Shown here: positions 9,697 to 18,040 of the stretch, one piece after another
Layout: each line of letters starts with the position of its first letter
How positions within the stretch are numbered: position 1 is the first letter of the stretch
Source: Hoeflea sp. YIM 152468
Lineage (GTDB): Bacteria > Pseudomonadota > Alphaproteobacteria > Rhizobiales > Rhizobiaceae
NCBI RefSeq assembly: GCF_029210485.1
Contig: NZ_JARGET010000029.1
Span: forward strand, 1 to 64,000
DNA length: 64,000 nt
Direction: 5' to 3'
The notes under the pieces: model-generated
The model's database searches: none
Told to the model about the DNA's origin: nothing
The model's input: the letters and a program-made list of their open reading frames with translations, nothing else
Translations under genes and position numbers: made by a program

Positions 9697-10383
9697 TCAG
9701 CGCAAAATCCTGACCCAGCGTGCCAGATTGAGCAAGCTCATCAGTGCGGCGGCGACATAGGTCAGCGCTGCGGCCTTGAGCACACTGCGGGCGCCGGAAA
9801 GATCCTGGTCGGCGAGATACCCACCCTCGCGCAGGATCGGCAGCGCCTTGTTGAAACTCGCATCATATTCGACCGGCAGGGTGACCAGATGCACCACAAT
9901 CCGGATGGCAAGCAGGCCGATGCCGATCAGCGCCATGCCGAACAGGGCCACCGGCGCGCGCAGCACGATGGCCAGCACCGGCGCCGCCAGGAAGAAGATC
10001 GAGGCGATCCGGTCGGTCATCATGGCGAGGCCGACCAGCTTCTGCCTCAGCGCCAGCCCGCGCTCGCCGCGATGATGTTGCAGCGCATGTCCGACCTCGT
10101 GCGCGGCCACCGCCACGGCGGTCAGGCTGGCGCCGTTATAGTTGGCCTGCGACAGCCGCACCATGCGGGTTTCCGGGTCGTAATGATCACCCACCTCGGT
10201 GGCCTCGACGCCGACACCCGTCAGCTCCAGCCGCTTGATCAGATGCTGCGCCATGTCTCCGCCGGTGCCAGGAAAATCCGGCCGCTCGGCACCATGACGG
10301 CGCATGGTATGCCCGACCCAATAATGCGGGCCATAGATGGCAGCAAGCACCACCAGCACACCGAATATCCCGAGAAACGCCAT
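9697..10383 (-). CDS. YugP-like neutral zinc metallopeptidase, membrane-bound
   Basis: A 228-residue integral membrane protein of the Zn_peptidase_2 (YugP) family. It has an N-terminal membrane segment, the zinc/catalytic motif HEVGHALQHH (His95, Glu96, His99), then two or three hydrophobic segments. The NxxS/T-rich segment before the HExxH is also family-like. The role is probably membrane-associated proteolysis; the targets are unknown. The ATG at 10383 has AAAGG eight bases upstream and is preferred to an in-frame TTG at 10398. Confidence 0.85.
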   Translation of the reverse strand: MAFLGIFGVLVVLAAIYGPHYWVGHTMRRHGAERPDFPGTGGDMAQHLIKRLELTGVGVEATEVGDHYDPETRMVRLSQANYNGASLTAVAVAAHEVGHALQHHRGERGLALRQKLVGLAMMTDRIASIFFLAAPVLAIVLRAPVALFGMALIGIGLLAIRIVVHLVTLPVEYDASFNKALPILREGGYLADQDLSGARSVLKAAALTYVAAALMSLLNLARWVRILR

Positions 10384-10560
10384 TGTCAGCCTTTGCAAAC
10401 GCGCCGTGCATTCATCTGCCCCACATAGGCAATGTCAGCCGCCTGGAAAAGGGCAACTCCGCAATCGGCGCGCGCCTGACGGCGCATCCAGGCTTCGAAC
10501 GGCCTGCTGCCAATCGCCCGCAGAGAGTGGCCAAGCTGGCACGGCCTCCCCTGCGCTTGC

Positions 10561-10962
10561 TCAGCCCGCCCCTTCATGGACATCGACATGGGTCACCCGT
10601 CCGCCTTGCCCCATCACCCTGACAAAGACGTAATGGCCGCGCCCGCTCATTACATCCCTGCGGATGTAAGCGTCCACAGATCGTCCCGCCTTGTACAATT
10701 GTGGCAGCTTTTCGCGCATGTCGCGGCTGCCGAAAACCGCATCGTCGGTATCCAGCTCCTGCCGGATCCCGAAGCGATGAAAATTGGCGCGGTCCTGAGC
10801 CAGCACAGCACCAAACGATTTCAGTTTCACGCCCTTCGAGTTCACCGTGTCTCGGACATCGAGCCATGCCAGATACTCGGCGATGACTTCTTCGGCCACA
10901 ACCGGCGTTGTCAAAAATGGGCAAAGTGCGATCATCAAAGCCGCAATTCTTGCTTTTACCAA
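10561..10962 (-). CDS. Small secreted protein of unknown function, TTG start
   Basis: A 133-residue protein that I could not place in a family. The best start is a TTG at 10962 with GGGAG six bases upstream. From there the first 22 residues form a clean Sec signal peptide: basic start VKAR, hydrophobic core, TPVVA cleavage site before EEV. Longer in-frame starts, including an ATG at 11004, would bury this signal. The mature part is about 110 residues, mixed in charge and without cysteines, which fits a periplasmic protein. It lies divergently from gamma-glutamyltransferase, with 172 bp between the two starts. Confidence 0.65.
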   Translation of the reverse strand: MVKARIAALMIALCPFLTTPVVAEEVIAEYLAWLDVRDTVNSKGVKLKSFGAVLAQDRANFHRFGIRQELDTDDAVFGSRDMREKLPQLYKAGRSVDAYIRRDVMSGRGHYVFVRVMGQGGRVTHVDVHEGAG

Positions 10963-11134
10963 ACTTTCGCTCCCGATAGTTTCTACAATGCTTGACCTGA
11001 ACATCGTTACCACACTCGGACACTTGACGTGAGACTCCCATGTCGGACGGTTTCGATGTGGCGCCGCCGCTGCCAATGTGATTGAATCGGGCACCTGGTC
11101 ACACTCCGTCCGCACAACACGAAGGATGCCCGTT

Positions 11135-12865
11135 ATGATCCGCTGCCTTACCGCCCTCGCCTCCGCCGCCATTGCCCTGGCTCCCATCGCAGCCGCCGCA
11201 CAGGAAGCGGCGATCTACAGCTCGATGGATGCGGTGCATCCGGTCTGGGCGAAATCCGCCATGGTCTCGGTGCAGGAGGCCGTCGCGGCGCAAGTCGGGC
11301 TGCAGGTATTGAAAGACGGCGGCAATGCGGTCGACGCCGGCGTCGCCGTGGCGCTGGCACTTGCCGTCACCCTGCCGCGCGCCGGAAACCTGGGCGGCGG
11401 CGGCTTCATGCTGGTGCACGATGCAAAAAGCGGACAGACCAGGGCGATTGACTACCGCGAGATGGCGCCCGCCAGTGCCACCCGCGACATGTATCTCGAT
11501 GCCGACGGCAATGCCGACAGCACTCTGTCGCGGTTTCACGGCCTCGCCGTCGGCGTGCCCGGCACCGTCGCCGGCCTGCAACTGGCGCTCGAGACCTATG
11601 GAACCCTGACGCTGGCTGAGGCCGCGGCACCTGCGATCAGGCTGGCCGAAGACGGCATCGTGGTCACCGCCGATCTGGCCGACAGTCTGAAAGGGCTGGA
11701 GAAGCGGCTCAAGACCTGGCCGGCCTCGGCGGCGATCTTCTACAAGGAAGACGGCAGCTTCTATGAGCCCGGCGATCTGATCAGACAACCGGATCTGGCC
11801 GCAACCCTGAGAAAGATCGCAGCGGAAGGCCCAGACGGGTTCTACACCGGCGAGGTGGCGGAGAAGATTGCCGCCTCGGTGCAGGACGCCGGCGGCGCGA
11901 TGACGGTGCAGGATCTGGCGAACTACAAGGCGGTTCTGCGCGCCCCGGTCAGCGGCAGCTATCGCGGCTACGACATCGTCTCGATGCCGCCGCCAAGCTC
12001 CGGCGGCACCCACATCATCCAGATCCTCAATGTGATGGAGGGCTATCCGATCGGCTTCCTCGGCCACAATTCATCCGACACCATCCATCTGATGGCGGAA
12101 GCGATGAAACGCGCCTATGCCGACCGCTCGGAATATCTGGGCGACCCGGATTTTGCCGATGTGCCGGTCACGGCCCTGATCTCGAAGGATTATGCGGCAA
12201 ACATCCGCGACGGCATCAGCCGCAACCGCGCCACACCGTCAGACACGATAAAGCCGGGCAAGCTGGCGTCTTATGAGAGCGACCAGACCACGCATTTCTC
12301 CATCGTGGACAAGGATGGCAACGCGGTGTCCAACACCTACACGCTCAACTTCTCCTATGGCTCGGGCATGACCGCGGCAGGTACAGGCGTGCTGCTCAAC
12401 AACGAAATGGATGATTTTTCCGCCAAGCCGGGCGTGCCCAATGCCTATGGCCTGATCGGCGGCGACGCCAATGCGGTGGAACCGGGCAAGCGGCCGCTGT
12501 CGTCGATGAGCCCGACCATTGTGCTCAAGCACGGCAAGCCGTATCTCGTCACCGGCAGCCCCGGCGGCTCGCGCATCATCACCACCACGCTGCAGGTGAT
12601 CTCCAACATGGTCGATCACGGAATGAACGTTGCCGAAGCCACCTTCGCCGCCCGGATCCATCACCAATGGCTGCCCGACGAAATCCGCGTCGAGGATGGC
12701 GGGCTCAGCCGCGACACGGTGGCAGCACTTGAGGCCAGGGGCCACACGATTGCGGTCAACAGCGTCATGGGCTCGACCCAGTCGATCCATGTCGATGCCG
12801 AAACCGGCCTGCTGCTCGGCGCCTCGGACCCGCGCCGGACCGGATCGGCGACGGTCGGGTATTGA
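11135..12865 (+). CDS. ggt: Gamma-glutamyltransferase (gamma-glutamyltranspeptidase)
   Basis: A 576-residue precursor with a Sec signal ending around AAAAQEA, so it acts in the periplasm. It cleaves or transfers the gamma-glutamyl group of glutathione and related compounds. The family self-cleaves before a threonine to give large and small subunits; the TTHFS motif is present with the predicted nucleophile Thr385. Other conserved parts are GGNAVDAGVA near the N-terminus, GNLGGGGFM, PPPSSGGTH, the NNEMDDF lid segment and the late SPGGSRI loop. All suggest an active enzyme. The ATG at 11135 is preferred because AAGGA sits eight bases upstream; earlier in-frame ATGs add residues before the signal peptide. 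Confidence 0.95.
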   Translation: MIRCLTALASAAIALAPIAAAAQEAAIYSSMDAVHPVWAKSAMVSVQEAVAAQVGLQVLKDGGNAVDAGVAVALALAVTLPRAGNLGGGGFMLVHDAKSGQTRAIDYREMAPASATRDMYLDADGNADSTLSRFHGLAVGVPGTVAGLQLALETYGTLTLAEAAAPAIRLAEDGIVVTADLADSLKGLEKRLKTWPASAAIFYKEDGSFYEPGDLIRQPDLAATLRKIAAEGPDGFYTGEVAEKIAASVQDAGGAMTVQDLANYKAVLRAPVSGSYRGYDIVSMPPPSSGGTHIIQILNVMEGYPIGFLGHNSSDTIHLMAEAMKRAYADRSEYLGDPDFADVPVTALISKDYAANIRDGISRNRATPSDTIKPGKLASYESDQTTHFSIVDKDGNAVSNTYTLNFSYGSGMTAAGTGVLLNNEMDDFSAKPGVPNAYGLIGGDANAVEPGKRPLSSMSPTIVLKHGKPYLVTGSPGGSRIITTTLQVISNMVDHGMNVAEATFAARIHHQWLPDEIRVEDGGLSRDTVAALEARGHTIAVNSVMGSTQSIHVDAETGLLLGASDPRRTGSATVGY

Positions 12866-12924
12866 GGGCGACGCCGCAGCTTTCTTGTCCCGAGACGCGC
12901 CCCCTGGCCAGCTCATCTGGCGTG

Positions 12925-14316
12925 CTACCCCAATCTGGGATTGGCAAGCGGGTGATCAGTCCTGGGTCTGCCGAAAACCTGGCGCAATTGGCCCAGCGCA
13001 ATCGACATTTTCGCTTTCACATCCGTGCTGGCGGCTTTTCCTCCGGTCAGGCGGTTAATGTATGCTTTGGCGATGCCTTCATCGAGAAAGCAATCCGTCA
13101 ACAGATTCGGATTGTCGAAATTGTTGACAAAGTCGTTGGCAATCTTCTGCTGGACCGACGTGTCATCAATAGCCCCAGTGCTTCCATACTGAGCACAGAG
13201 CATGCGGATTCCGGCCGGTGAGATTTCATCGAGAAGGATGTTGTTGAAGGCGTTGGTGGATTTGCCGATTTGCTCGTAATAGGTATCGAAGGTCGACCTC
13301 ATCCAGTCCGCGGAATAGTCTCCCTCGACATTGTCCTTCACCGCTTCAAGAAGCACACGAATCTGCCGGTAGCCATTGTTGGCGCCCTGTCCGGCGATCG
13401 GGTCCATGGCGTTTGCAGTATCGCCGACAGCCATCACCTTGGCGCCAGACGGCAGCGTGCCCACGGGGTCCTTGTAGCAGGGATGCACCGAACCTTTCAG
13501 CCAACCTTTTGGGTCCGCCAGTTCAGCATCCTTGAGCCACGGATAGTCCCAGGGGATGTATTGTTTAAACAGCGCCTTGGCCTGATCGAGCACGTCCTCC
13601 CCGGTCTTGCAATCGTCGAACGTGTCGAAGGCACGGCCCGGCTTGGCCTCGAAAATCGAGTTGAAACACTGATAGCCGTCCCGGTGCCAGTAAGGAACGC
13701 TGAATTGTTCACCCTCGGAACCAAAGAAATTGAACTTGATCGCGTGGTTCATCAGGATGCCGTCGCGCGACCGGTCCATGGCGACGTTCTTGACAACGAA
13801 CATGGCCAGCTTGCGCTGGGGTTTGTCATAGACCGAGCGGGTCTCATCAATTGCGAACAGCTTGCCGATGTCGGCCTTGCCAGCCGCCACCAGCGTCAGG
13901 TCATTGTCCGCTGCAATTGTCTCAAGCATCGGAATGTCGACCTGCGCGACAACGGTCATTCCACCTCGTTTCTCGAACTCCAGTGTCCACGTGTACGACT
14001 GAAGACGCACATCAATCGCCAGCGCCGGTCTATCCAGCCGCCCCATCAGGTCGATCAGCTGTCGCCCCGGCTTGGGGCAGAATGTCAGATGCACGCCGTT
14101 GATCGGCGTGGAGTCCTTCCAGAAATTGAGACCGAACTCCTCTTCCAGGTCGATGGATGCGGCAAACCGGCAGGCCGTGCCCGTCGGCGGTACCTTGGTC
14201 AACCAGTCTTCGGCGCTCAAATTGGAATAGATGGTTACGTGATGTCCCTGTTCGAGCAACCCGATGCCAGCCATCAGGCCGCTAATGCCTGAGCCGATAA
14301 TCGCGATTTTACTCAT
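12925..14316 (-). CDS. StyA/IndA-type FAD-dependent monooxygenase (styrene/indole monooxygenase family)
   Basis: A 463-residue single-component FAD oxygenase of the two-component StyA/IndA family (flavoprotein group E). It has the N-terminal FAD-binding GSGISG (residues 8-13), the DVRLQSY segment, the PQRKLAMFVVKNV strand typical of StyA relatives, and the FAD-contacting GDTANAMDPIAGQGANN motif in the C-terminal half. Members epoxidise styrene or indole with reduced FAD supplied by a partner reductase, encoded here just upstream (44 bp). No styrene oxide isomerase or phenylacetaldehyde dehydrogenase is nearby. The dehydrogenase and AraC regulator in the same unit favour an indole-type substrate (inference). 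The ATG at 14316 has GGGGGAAGA upstream. It is the last gene of the unit. Confidence 0.88.
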   Translation of the reverse strand: MSKIAIIGSGISGLMAGIGLLEQGHHVTIYSNLSAEDWLTKVPPTGTACRFAASIDLEEEFGLNFWKDSTPINGVHLTFCPKPGRQLIDLMGRLDRPALAIDVRLQSYTWTLEFEKRGGMTVVAQVDIPMLETIAADNDLTLVAAGKADIGKLFAIDETRSVYDKPQRKLAMFVVKNVAMDRSRDGILMNHAIKFNFFGSEGEQFSVPYWHRDGYQCFNSIFEAKPGRAFDTFDDCKTGEDVLDQAKALFKQYIPWDYPWLKDAELADPKGWLKGSVHPCYKDPVGTLPSGAKVMAVGDTANAMDPIAGQGANNGYRQIRVLLEAVKDNVEGDYSADWMRSTFDTYYEQIGKSTNAFNNILLDEISPAGIRMLCAQYGSTGAIDDTSVQQKIANDFVNNFDNPNLLTDCFLDEGIAKAYINRLTGGKAASTDVKAKMSIALGQLRQVFGRPRTDHPLANPRLG

Positions 14317-14360
14317 GGTGTCTTCCCCCTGTTTCTTGGTTTTGAATGCCTCGCGTCGAC

Positions 14361-14843
14361 TTAGTCCAACGGGGCAATCGAAAGCTCCCGATAGCCGCCA
14401 TCCTGGAAGAGAAGCGGTCTGCCCTCGCAATAGGAGTAGGCAGAGATCTCCCCGACGAGAATGGCGTGGTCTCCGGCATCGTAGATGGCGTCCAGCCGGC
14501 ATCCGAACTGTGCGATCGCGCCCTTGATCGTCGGCACCCCACCGAGACTGGCGAACACGACTTTGTCGAAAACGGGCTTTCCAGCGAAATGGTTCGACAC
14601 ACTTTGTTGATCCTCAGCCAGAACGCTGACGCCAAATTGCCGGCACTCGGAAATCACGCCCAATGATCTGGCCTTTTTCGAAACGCAGACCAGCAACATC
14701 GGCGGATCGATCGATACCGAAGCAAACGAATTGGCCGTCATACCGTGGTCCTGATCGCCTGAGCGCACGGTGATCACGGTTATGCCGGTTGCAAATTTGC
14801 CGAAGGCTGTTCGCAGGTCGCGCGGATTAACGGGTACGTTCAT
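14361..14843 (-). CDS. Flavin reductase partner (StyB/HpaC/IifD-type)
   Basis: A 160-residue flavin reductase-like FMN/FAD-binding split-barrel protein. Conserved features are the ITVITVR strand, GMTANSFASVSIDPP (flavin-binding loop), the VSKKARS segment and the YxxGDHAILVGE strand. It should use NAD(P)H to reduce FAD, which diffuses to the StyA-like oxygenase encoded next. The length is normal for the family. The ATG at 14843 has GAGGAGG eight bases upstream; 29 bp separate it from the dehydrogenase, and 44 bp from the oxygenase. Confidence 0.9.
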   Translation of the reverse strand: MNVPVNPRDLRTAFGKFATGITVITVRSGDQDHGMTANSFASVSIDPPMLLVCVSKKARSLGVISECRQFGVSVLAEDQQSVSNHFAGKPVFDKVVFASLGGVPTIKGAIAQFGCRLDAIYDAGDHAILVGEISAYSYCEGRPLLFQDGGYRELSIAPLD

Positions 14844-14872
14844 GCGGATATCCTCCTCTTCCCGATGACGGG

Positions 14873-15661
14873 TCACGCCATCAATTTGGCAACGGCATCC
14901 TCCATGCCTTCCGGTCCCAAAGCCGTGTAGCCGCCATCCACGGCAATATCGGTCCCGTTGATGAAACGGGCCTTCTCCGAGCACAGGAAGAGGACCGCTT
15001 CAGCCACTTCATCCGGATTGCCGGTACGACCCATAATGTGAAACGGGGCCGCCACGGTGTCGGCTTTCTCCCGCGTATCTCCAGTTGCCATTTTCATGAT
15101 GCTCGACCAGGTCCAGCCCGGAGAAACGCTGTTCACCCTGATGTTCTGCGGCTGAAGCTGCATGGCAGCATTGCCGGTGATCCGGAGAATCGCCGCTTTT
15201 GCCGCTGAATAGGTCATCCGTCCCGGCTGCGAGACCTTGCCGGCAATGGACCCGAAATTGACGATGGCTCCGCCGCCACGCCGCTCCATCACCGGTGCGA
15301 TTTTCTGCGAGAAGATCTGACCGCCAACAAGGTTGATATTCAGTGATGTGAGCCAGTCCTCACGCGAGGTGGCAATGCCGTTGTCGAGATAGGTCGAAGC
15401 CATGTTGACCAGATAATCGACGCCTCCGAACCGATCCACGGCTGTTTGAATGCAGGCGTCGATGCTGGCGTCGTCGGTGATGTCGGTGTGGACAAACACG
15501 ACATCGTCACCCATTGCGTCAGCCAGCGACTGACCGTTTTCCACGTCGATATCGGCCATCACCACGCGGACGCCCTCGCGGGCAAAGGCCGACACAATGC
15601 CCTGCCCCAGCAAGGTGGACGCGCCCGTTATGATTACGACTTTTCCTGCCAATTCACTCAT
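14873..15661 (-). CDS. Short-chain dehydrogenase/reductase of the monooxygenase unit
   Basis: A 262-residue classical SDR. It has the cofactor glycine motif TGASTLLGQG (13-22), Asp37/Asp39-type acidic residues after the second strand (suggesting NAD(H)), and the catalytic triad Ser138, Tyr151, Lys155 (YSAAK). The usual NNAG motif is VNMAS. The C-terminal NGTDIAVDGGY strand is intact. It is the first structural gene of the unit. In indole-oxidising iif clusters an SDR (IifB) dehydrogenates the dihydrodiol made from indole, and a similar role is proposed here by context only. GGGAGA lies upstream of the ATG. Confidence 0.85.
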   Translation of the reverse strand: MSELAGKVVIITGASTLLGQGIVSAFAREGVRVVMADIDVENGQSLADAMGDDVVFVHTDITDDASIDACIQTAVDRFGGVDYLVNMASTYLDNGIATSREDWLTSLNINLVGGQIFSQKIAPVMERRGGGAIVNFGSIAGKVSQPGRMTYSAAKAAILRITGNAAMQLQPQNIRVNSVSPGWTWSSIMKMATGDTREKADTVAAPFHIMGRTGNPDEVAEAVLFLCSEKARFINGTDIAVDGGYTALGPEGMEDAVAKLMA

Positions 15662-15760
15662 CTCTGCTCTCCCGTTGGTGTGCTGTCAGCCGGCATCCCA
15701 ATTGCTGCGACGGAATCACGCAAGTCCGGAAAGCGAACCGAGCGACGTTTGCTGCGGCAA

Positions 15761-15788
15761 CTGTCCTTTCATTGCGGAAAGTGGACAG
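15761..15788. promoter_or_regulatory. Inverted repeat in the AraC-SDR gap, candidate operator
   Basis: In the 291-bp gap between the araC-type gene and the dehydrogenase, CTGTCCTTTC and GAAAGTGGACAG form an imperfect inverted repeat around ATTGCG; the two-base GT insert is the only asymmetry. It lies about 100 bp upstream of the dehydrogenase ATG, a suitable place for a regulator site. AraC proteins more often bind direct repeats, so the assignment is uncertain. Confidence 0.35.
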
Positions 15789-15952
15789 CCGGTAGCATTT
15801 GCGGCCTACAGCGCCGCGCATCTGCAGTCAGTGTCGGGGGGGTGAGAAACGTCAGGAACTTGCCGGGCATGGCCACCCGCAGACTGGCGGATAACCATGC
15901 TGTTGCTGCGGAGAGCCATTCGTCAGACGCACCGGTATTGAATCAGCCGCAG

Positions 15953-17005
15953 CTATGCCTTGCGGCGCGTCTGTGACGGGGATTCGCCAAATTGCCGGGT
16001 ATATTCGCTTGCGAATCTGCCCGGATGGCCAAAGCCCCACTCCGCGGCGATTTCGGAGATCGGAGCCACGGCATCCTCTTCCAACAATATCCTGTGCACC
16101 TGCTGCAGGCGCCGGAAACGCACGTAGCGCATTGGCGACATATCCCGGAAACGGCGGAAGGCATCGAAGAGAGAGCGGGCCGAGATACCGGCAGCCTCAG
16201 CCAGATCCTCGATACAGATCGGCTCCGCAAGATGGTCCTCGACATACAACTCGGCGCGCCGCACGGCCCTGGGGCAGGCTGAAGAGACGGCGCCGTCCCG
16301 GATAGCATCCGACATATCGCTTTGATGCATATGCAGCACCGCGGAAAACAACGCCTCCTCGAATGCCGGCATTATCATGTTTTTGCCGGTGATCTCGGGG
16401 TTACAGGCAATCGACAGCATGCCCTGCAGGGACTGGCGCAACGGACTTGACGGAGTCAGCACTGCCTGAGCCTCCATACTGAAGCGAGGGGATCGCCTCA
16501 GGCTCACTCCCAGAAAAGCTTCAAGCTTGGCGGTCAGTTTGCGGCGGTCGATCCGGACCACGAGTTTTCGGGTCATATCCGACCACAGGATCGATGTTTC
16601 CTGTTCGGCCGGCAAGATCATCGAGGTGCCCGTCGCCCCCTGATAGATCCGGTTCCCGCACCTTGCCTGTGATGCCCCCTCGAGCGGAATGAGCATCAGA
16701 TAGAAGTCTTCGAACAGATCAGGCTGTATCTCCAGGCTGCAGCCGTAATCGAGGTAGCAAAGGGAGACGGAGGACATATGCCGACAGCTGACATTGATCG
16801 GCCGCAACGAAGACGCGGGACCACCCTTTATCCGGTGATTGACGAAGATGTCCGAGACCACCGCGCGTGCAATATCCAGATCCTGACCATCGGAAATCAG
16901 ACGACCCGAGGAAAGGCTGACACTCGGCTGAATGCTGCTTTCAAAAAGTGCAATGCCCCGCGATTCAAGGCTGCCAATTTCGTGTTGCGACTGGCCACTC
17001 GTCAA
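15953..17005 (-). CDS. AraC-family transcriptional regulator
   Basis: A 350-residue regulator. The N-terminal 200 residues form an AraC-binding-like ligand domain. The C-terminal 100 hold two helix-turn-helix motifs, seen at IEDLAEAAGISARSLFDAFR and in the second helix pair near ISEIAAEWGFGHPGRFASEY. The size and layout match regulators of aromatic and indole catabolic operons such as IifR/IndR and the AraC/XylS group. It lies upstream of the dehydrogenase, reductase and monooxygenase genes in the same orientation but 291 bp away. It probably senses their substrate and activates them. Direct binding is not shown by the sequence. Confidence 0.87.
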   Translation of the reverse strand: MTSGQSQHEIGSLESRGIALFESSIQPSVSLSSGRLISDGQDLDIARAVVSDIFVNHRIKGGPASSLRPINVSCRHMSSVSLCYLDYGCSLEIQPDLFEDFYLMLIPLEGASQARCGNRIYQGATGTSMILPAEQETSILWSDMTRKLVVRIDRRKLTAKLEAFLGVSLRRSPRFSMEAQAVLTPSSPLRQSLQGMLSIACNPEITGKNMIMPAFEEALFSAVLHMHQSDMSDAIRDGAVSSACPRAVRRAELYVEDHLAEPICIEDLAEAAGISARSLFDAFRRFRDMSPMRYVRFRRLQQVHRILLEEDAVAPISEIAAEWGFGHPGRFASEYTRQFGESPSQTRRKA

Positions 17006-17054
17006 GAATTGCTCCCAGGAAGACCAACTACGTCTACCACAAATCAGGCAGCGC

Positions 17055-17582
17055 TCAAGGCCTCCCCTTCTCCCACACCACCTCCTGGCCGTAGAGCGGC
17101 ACGGTGGAGATGTTCATCTTGGCCGAGCCGTCCTGGACCTGCTGCGAATTGACCAGATAGACCAGCGTGTCGTTGGTCTTGTCGTAGATCCGGCGCACCA
17201 CCAGCGATTTCCAGATCAGCGAGCGCGATTCCTTGAACACCACATCGCCGTCCTCATCGAGATCGATGTCCTTGATGGTGATGGGTCCGGTCTGGCGGCA
17301 GGAGATCGAGGCGTTCGACGGATCTTCAAACCAGTTGCCCTTTTGCAGCCGGTCGATGACGCCACGGTCGAAATAGGCGACATGGCAGGTGACGCCGTCG
17401 ACCTGGGGGTCTCTGACCGCATCGATGAGGATGTCATTGCCAAGCCAGTCGACGCCGACTTCGCCCACCTGCTCGGCCTGCGCGGCGGAGGTCAGCATCG
17501 GGGTGAAGAGCAGGGATGCAGCGAGAAGGCTGGCACAAAGGCCGGCCGAACCATTGGAACGGATGCAGGTGGGAATGGTCAT
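17055..17582 (-). CDS. creA: CreA family secreted protein
   Basis: A 175-residue CreA homologue with a Sec signal (hydrophobic core, SAAQA cleavage site). The mature part carries the CreA pattern: DDP-like AVRDPQVDGVTCHVAYFD, AISCRQTGPI (residues around the SC), VVFKESRSLIWKSL, then YDKxNxTLVYL and a VPLYG tail. CreA proteins are periplasmic and of unknown biochemical function; the name comes from the E. coli cre locus and there are no creBC genes here. AAGGAGA precedes the ATG at 17582. Confidence 0.9.
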   Translation of the reverse strand: MTIPTCIRSNGSAGLCASLLAASLLFTPMLTSAAQAEQVGEVGVDWLGNDILIDAVRDPQVDGVTCHVAYFDRGVIDRLQKGNWFEDPSNASISCRQTGPITIKDIDLDEDGDVVFKESRSLIWKSLVVRRIYDKTNDTLVYLVNSQQVQDGSAKMNISTVPLYGQEVVWEKGRP

Positions 17583-17612
17583 GAAAGGTCTCCTTGCGGG
17601 GGCAACGCCTGA

Positions 17613-17658
17613 GCGGGTCCGGGAGTTCCCCGCTACCCTGCGACCGGGTCAAACCGGT
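17613..17658. other. Two adjacent hairpins in the creA leader
   Basis: In the region upstream of creA, GCGGG/CCCGC (17613-17633) and ACCGG/CCGGT (17643-17658) form neighbouring hairpins 30-75 bases before the creA start. A further GCG..CGC pairing lies next to the ribosome-binding site. Stretches such as GGTGACAGTCC recall parts of riboswitches, but I could not assemble a complete known class. Confidence 0.3.
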
Positions 17659-17786
17659 GACAGTCCATATGGGTTGCGGCCAGCGGGAATGAAAGATGCG
17701 GGAAAGCACAACCGCGGTGCGCGCTTTTTGTCACGCTCCGCTGTCACTGCTTGGCTTTGGCCCCAGCGCGCGCTAGATAAAGTCCC

Positions 17787-17972
17787 ATGACCACCGCGCC
17801 CGACCGCCCATCAAACCCGTGCCAGCCAAGCCTGTGGAAACAGATGCTTCCCCAGTCTTTGGGCCTGTTCGCCCTGGCGATGCTGTCCGGACTGGCCTTT
17901 GCCGCCTGGCAGGCCAACGGAGCGGCGCTGCTCAATGCACTGGCCGCCAACGGCCTTGCCTGGTGCTTCTGA
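17787..17972 (+). CDS. Small hypothetical membrane protein
   Basis: A 61-residue open frame with one strongly hydrophobic segment (about 22-50) after a polar start, so it would be a single-pass inner-membrane peptide. It lies 68 bp upstream of the SCO1-like gene in the same direction. No family is recognised and no strong ribosome-binding site is seen, so coding status is uncertain; codon use and the hydrophobic pattern favour a real gene. Confidence 0.45.
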   Translation: MTTAPDRPSNPCQPSLWKQMLPQSLGLFALAMLSGLAFAAWQANGAALLNALAANGLAWCF

Positions 17973-18040
17973 TAGATTGATGCGATATACGCCCCGCCGC
18001 CCGGCCATCCGGCGTGGTGGGAACCAAGCTGGAGACGTCG

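Noticed and set aside
17583-17786. FMN (RFN) or cobalamin riboswitch upstream of creA
   Set aside because: Short pieces such as GGTGACAGTCC and CCCCCGCAA look familiar, but the full conserved core and stem order of either class is absent, and creA is not a typical target.
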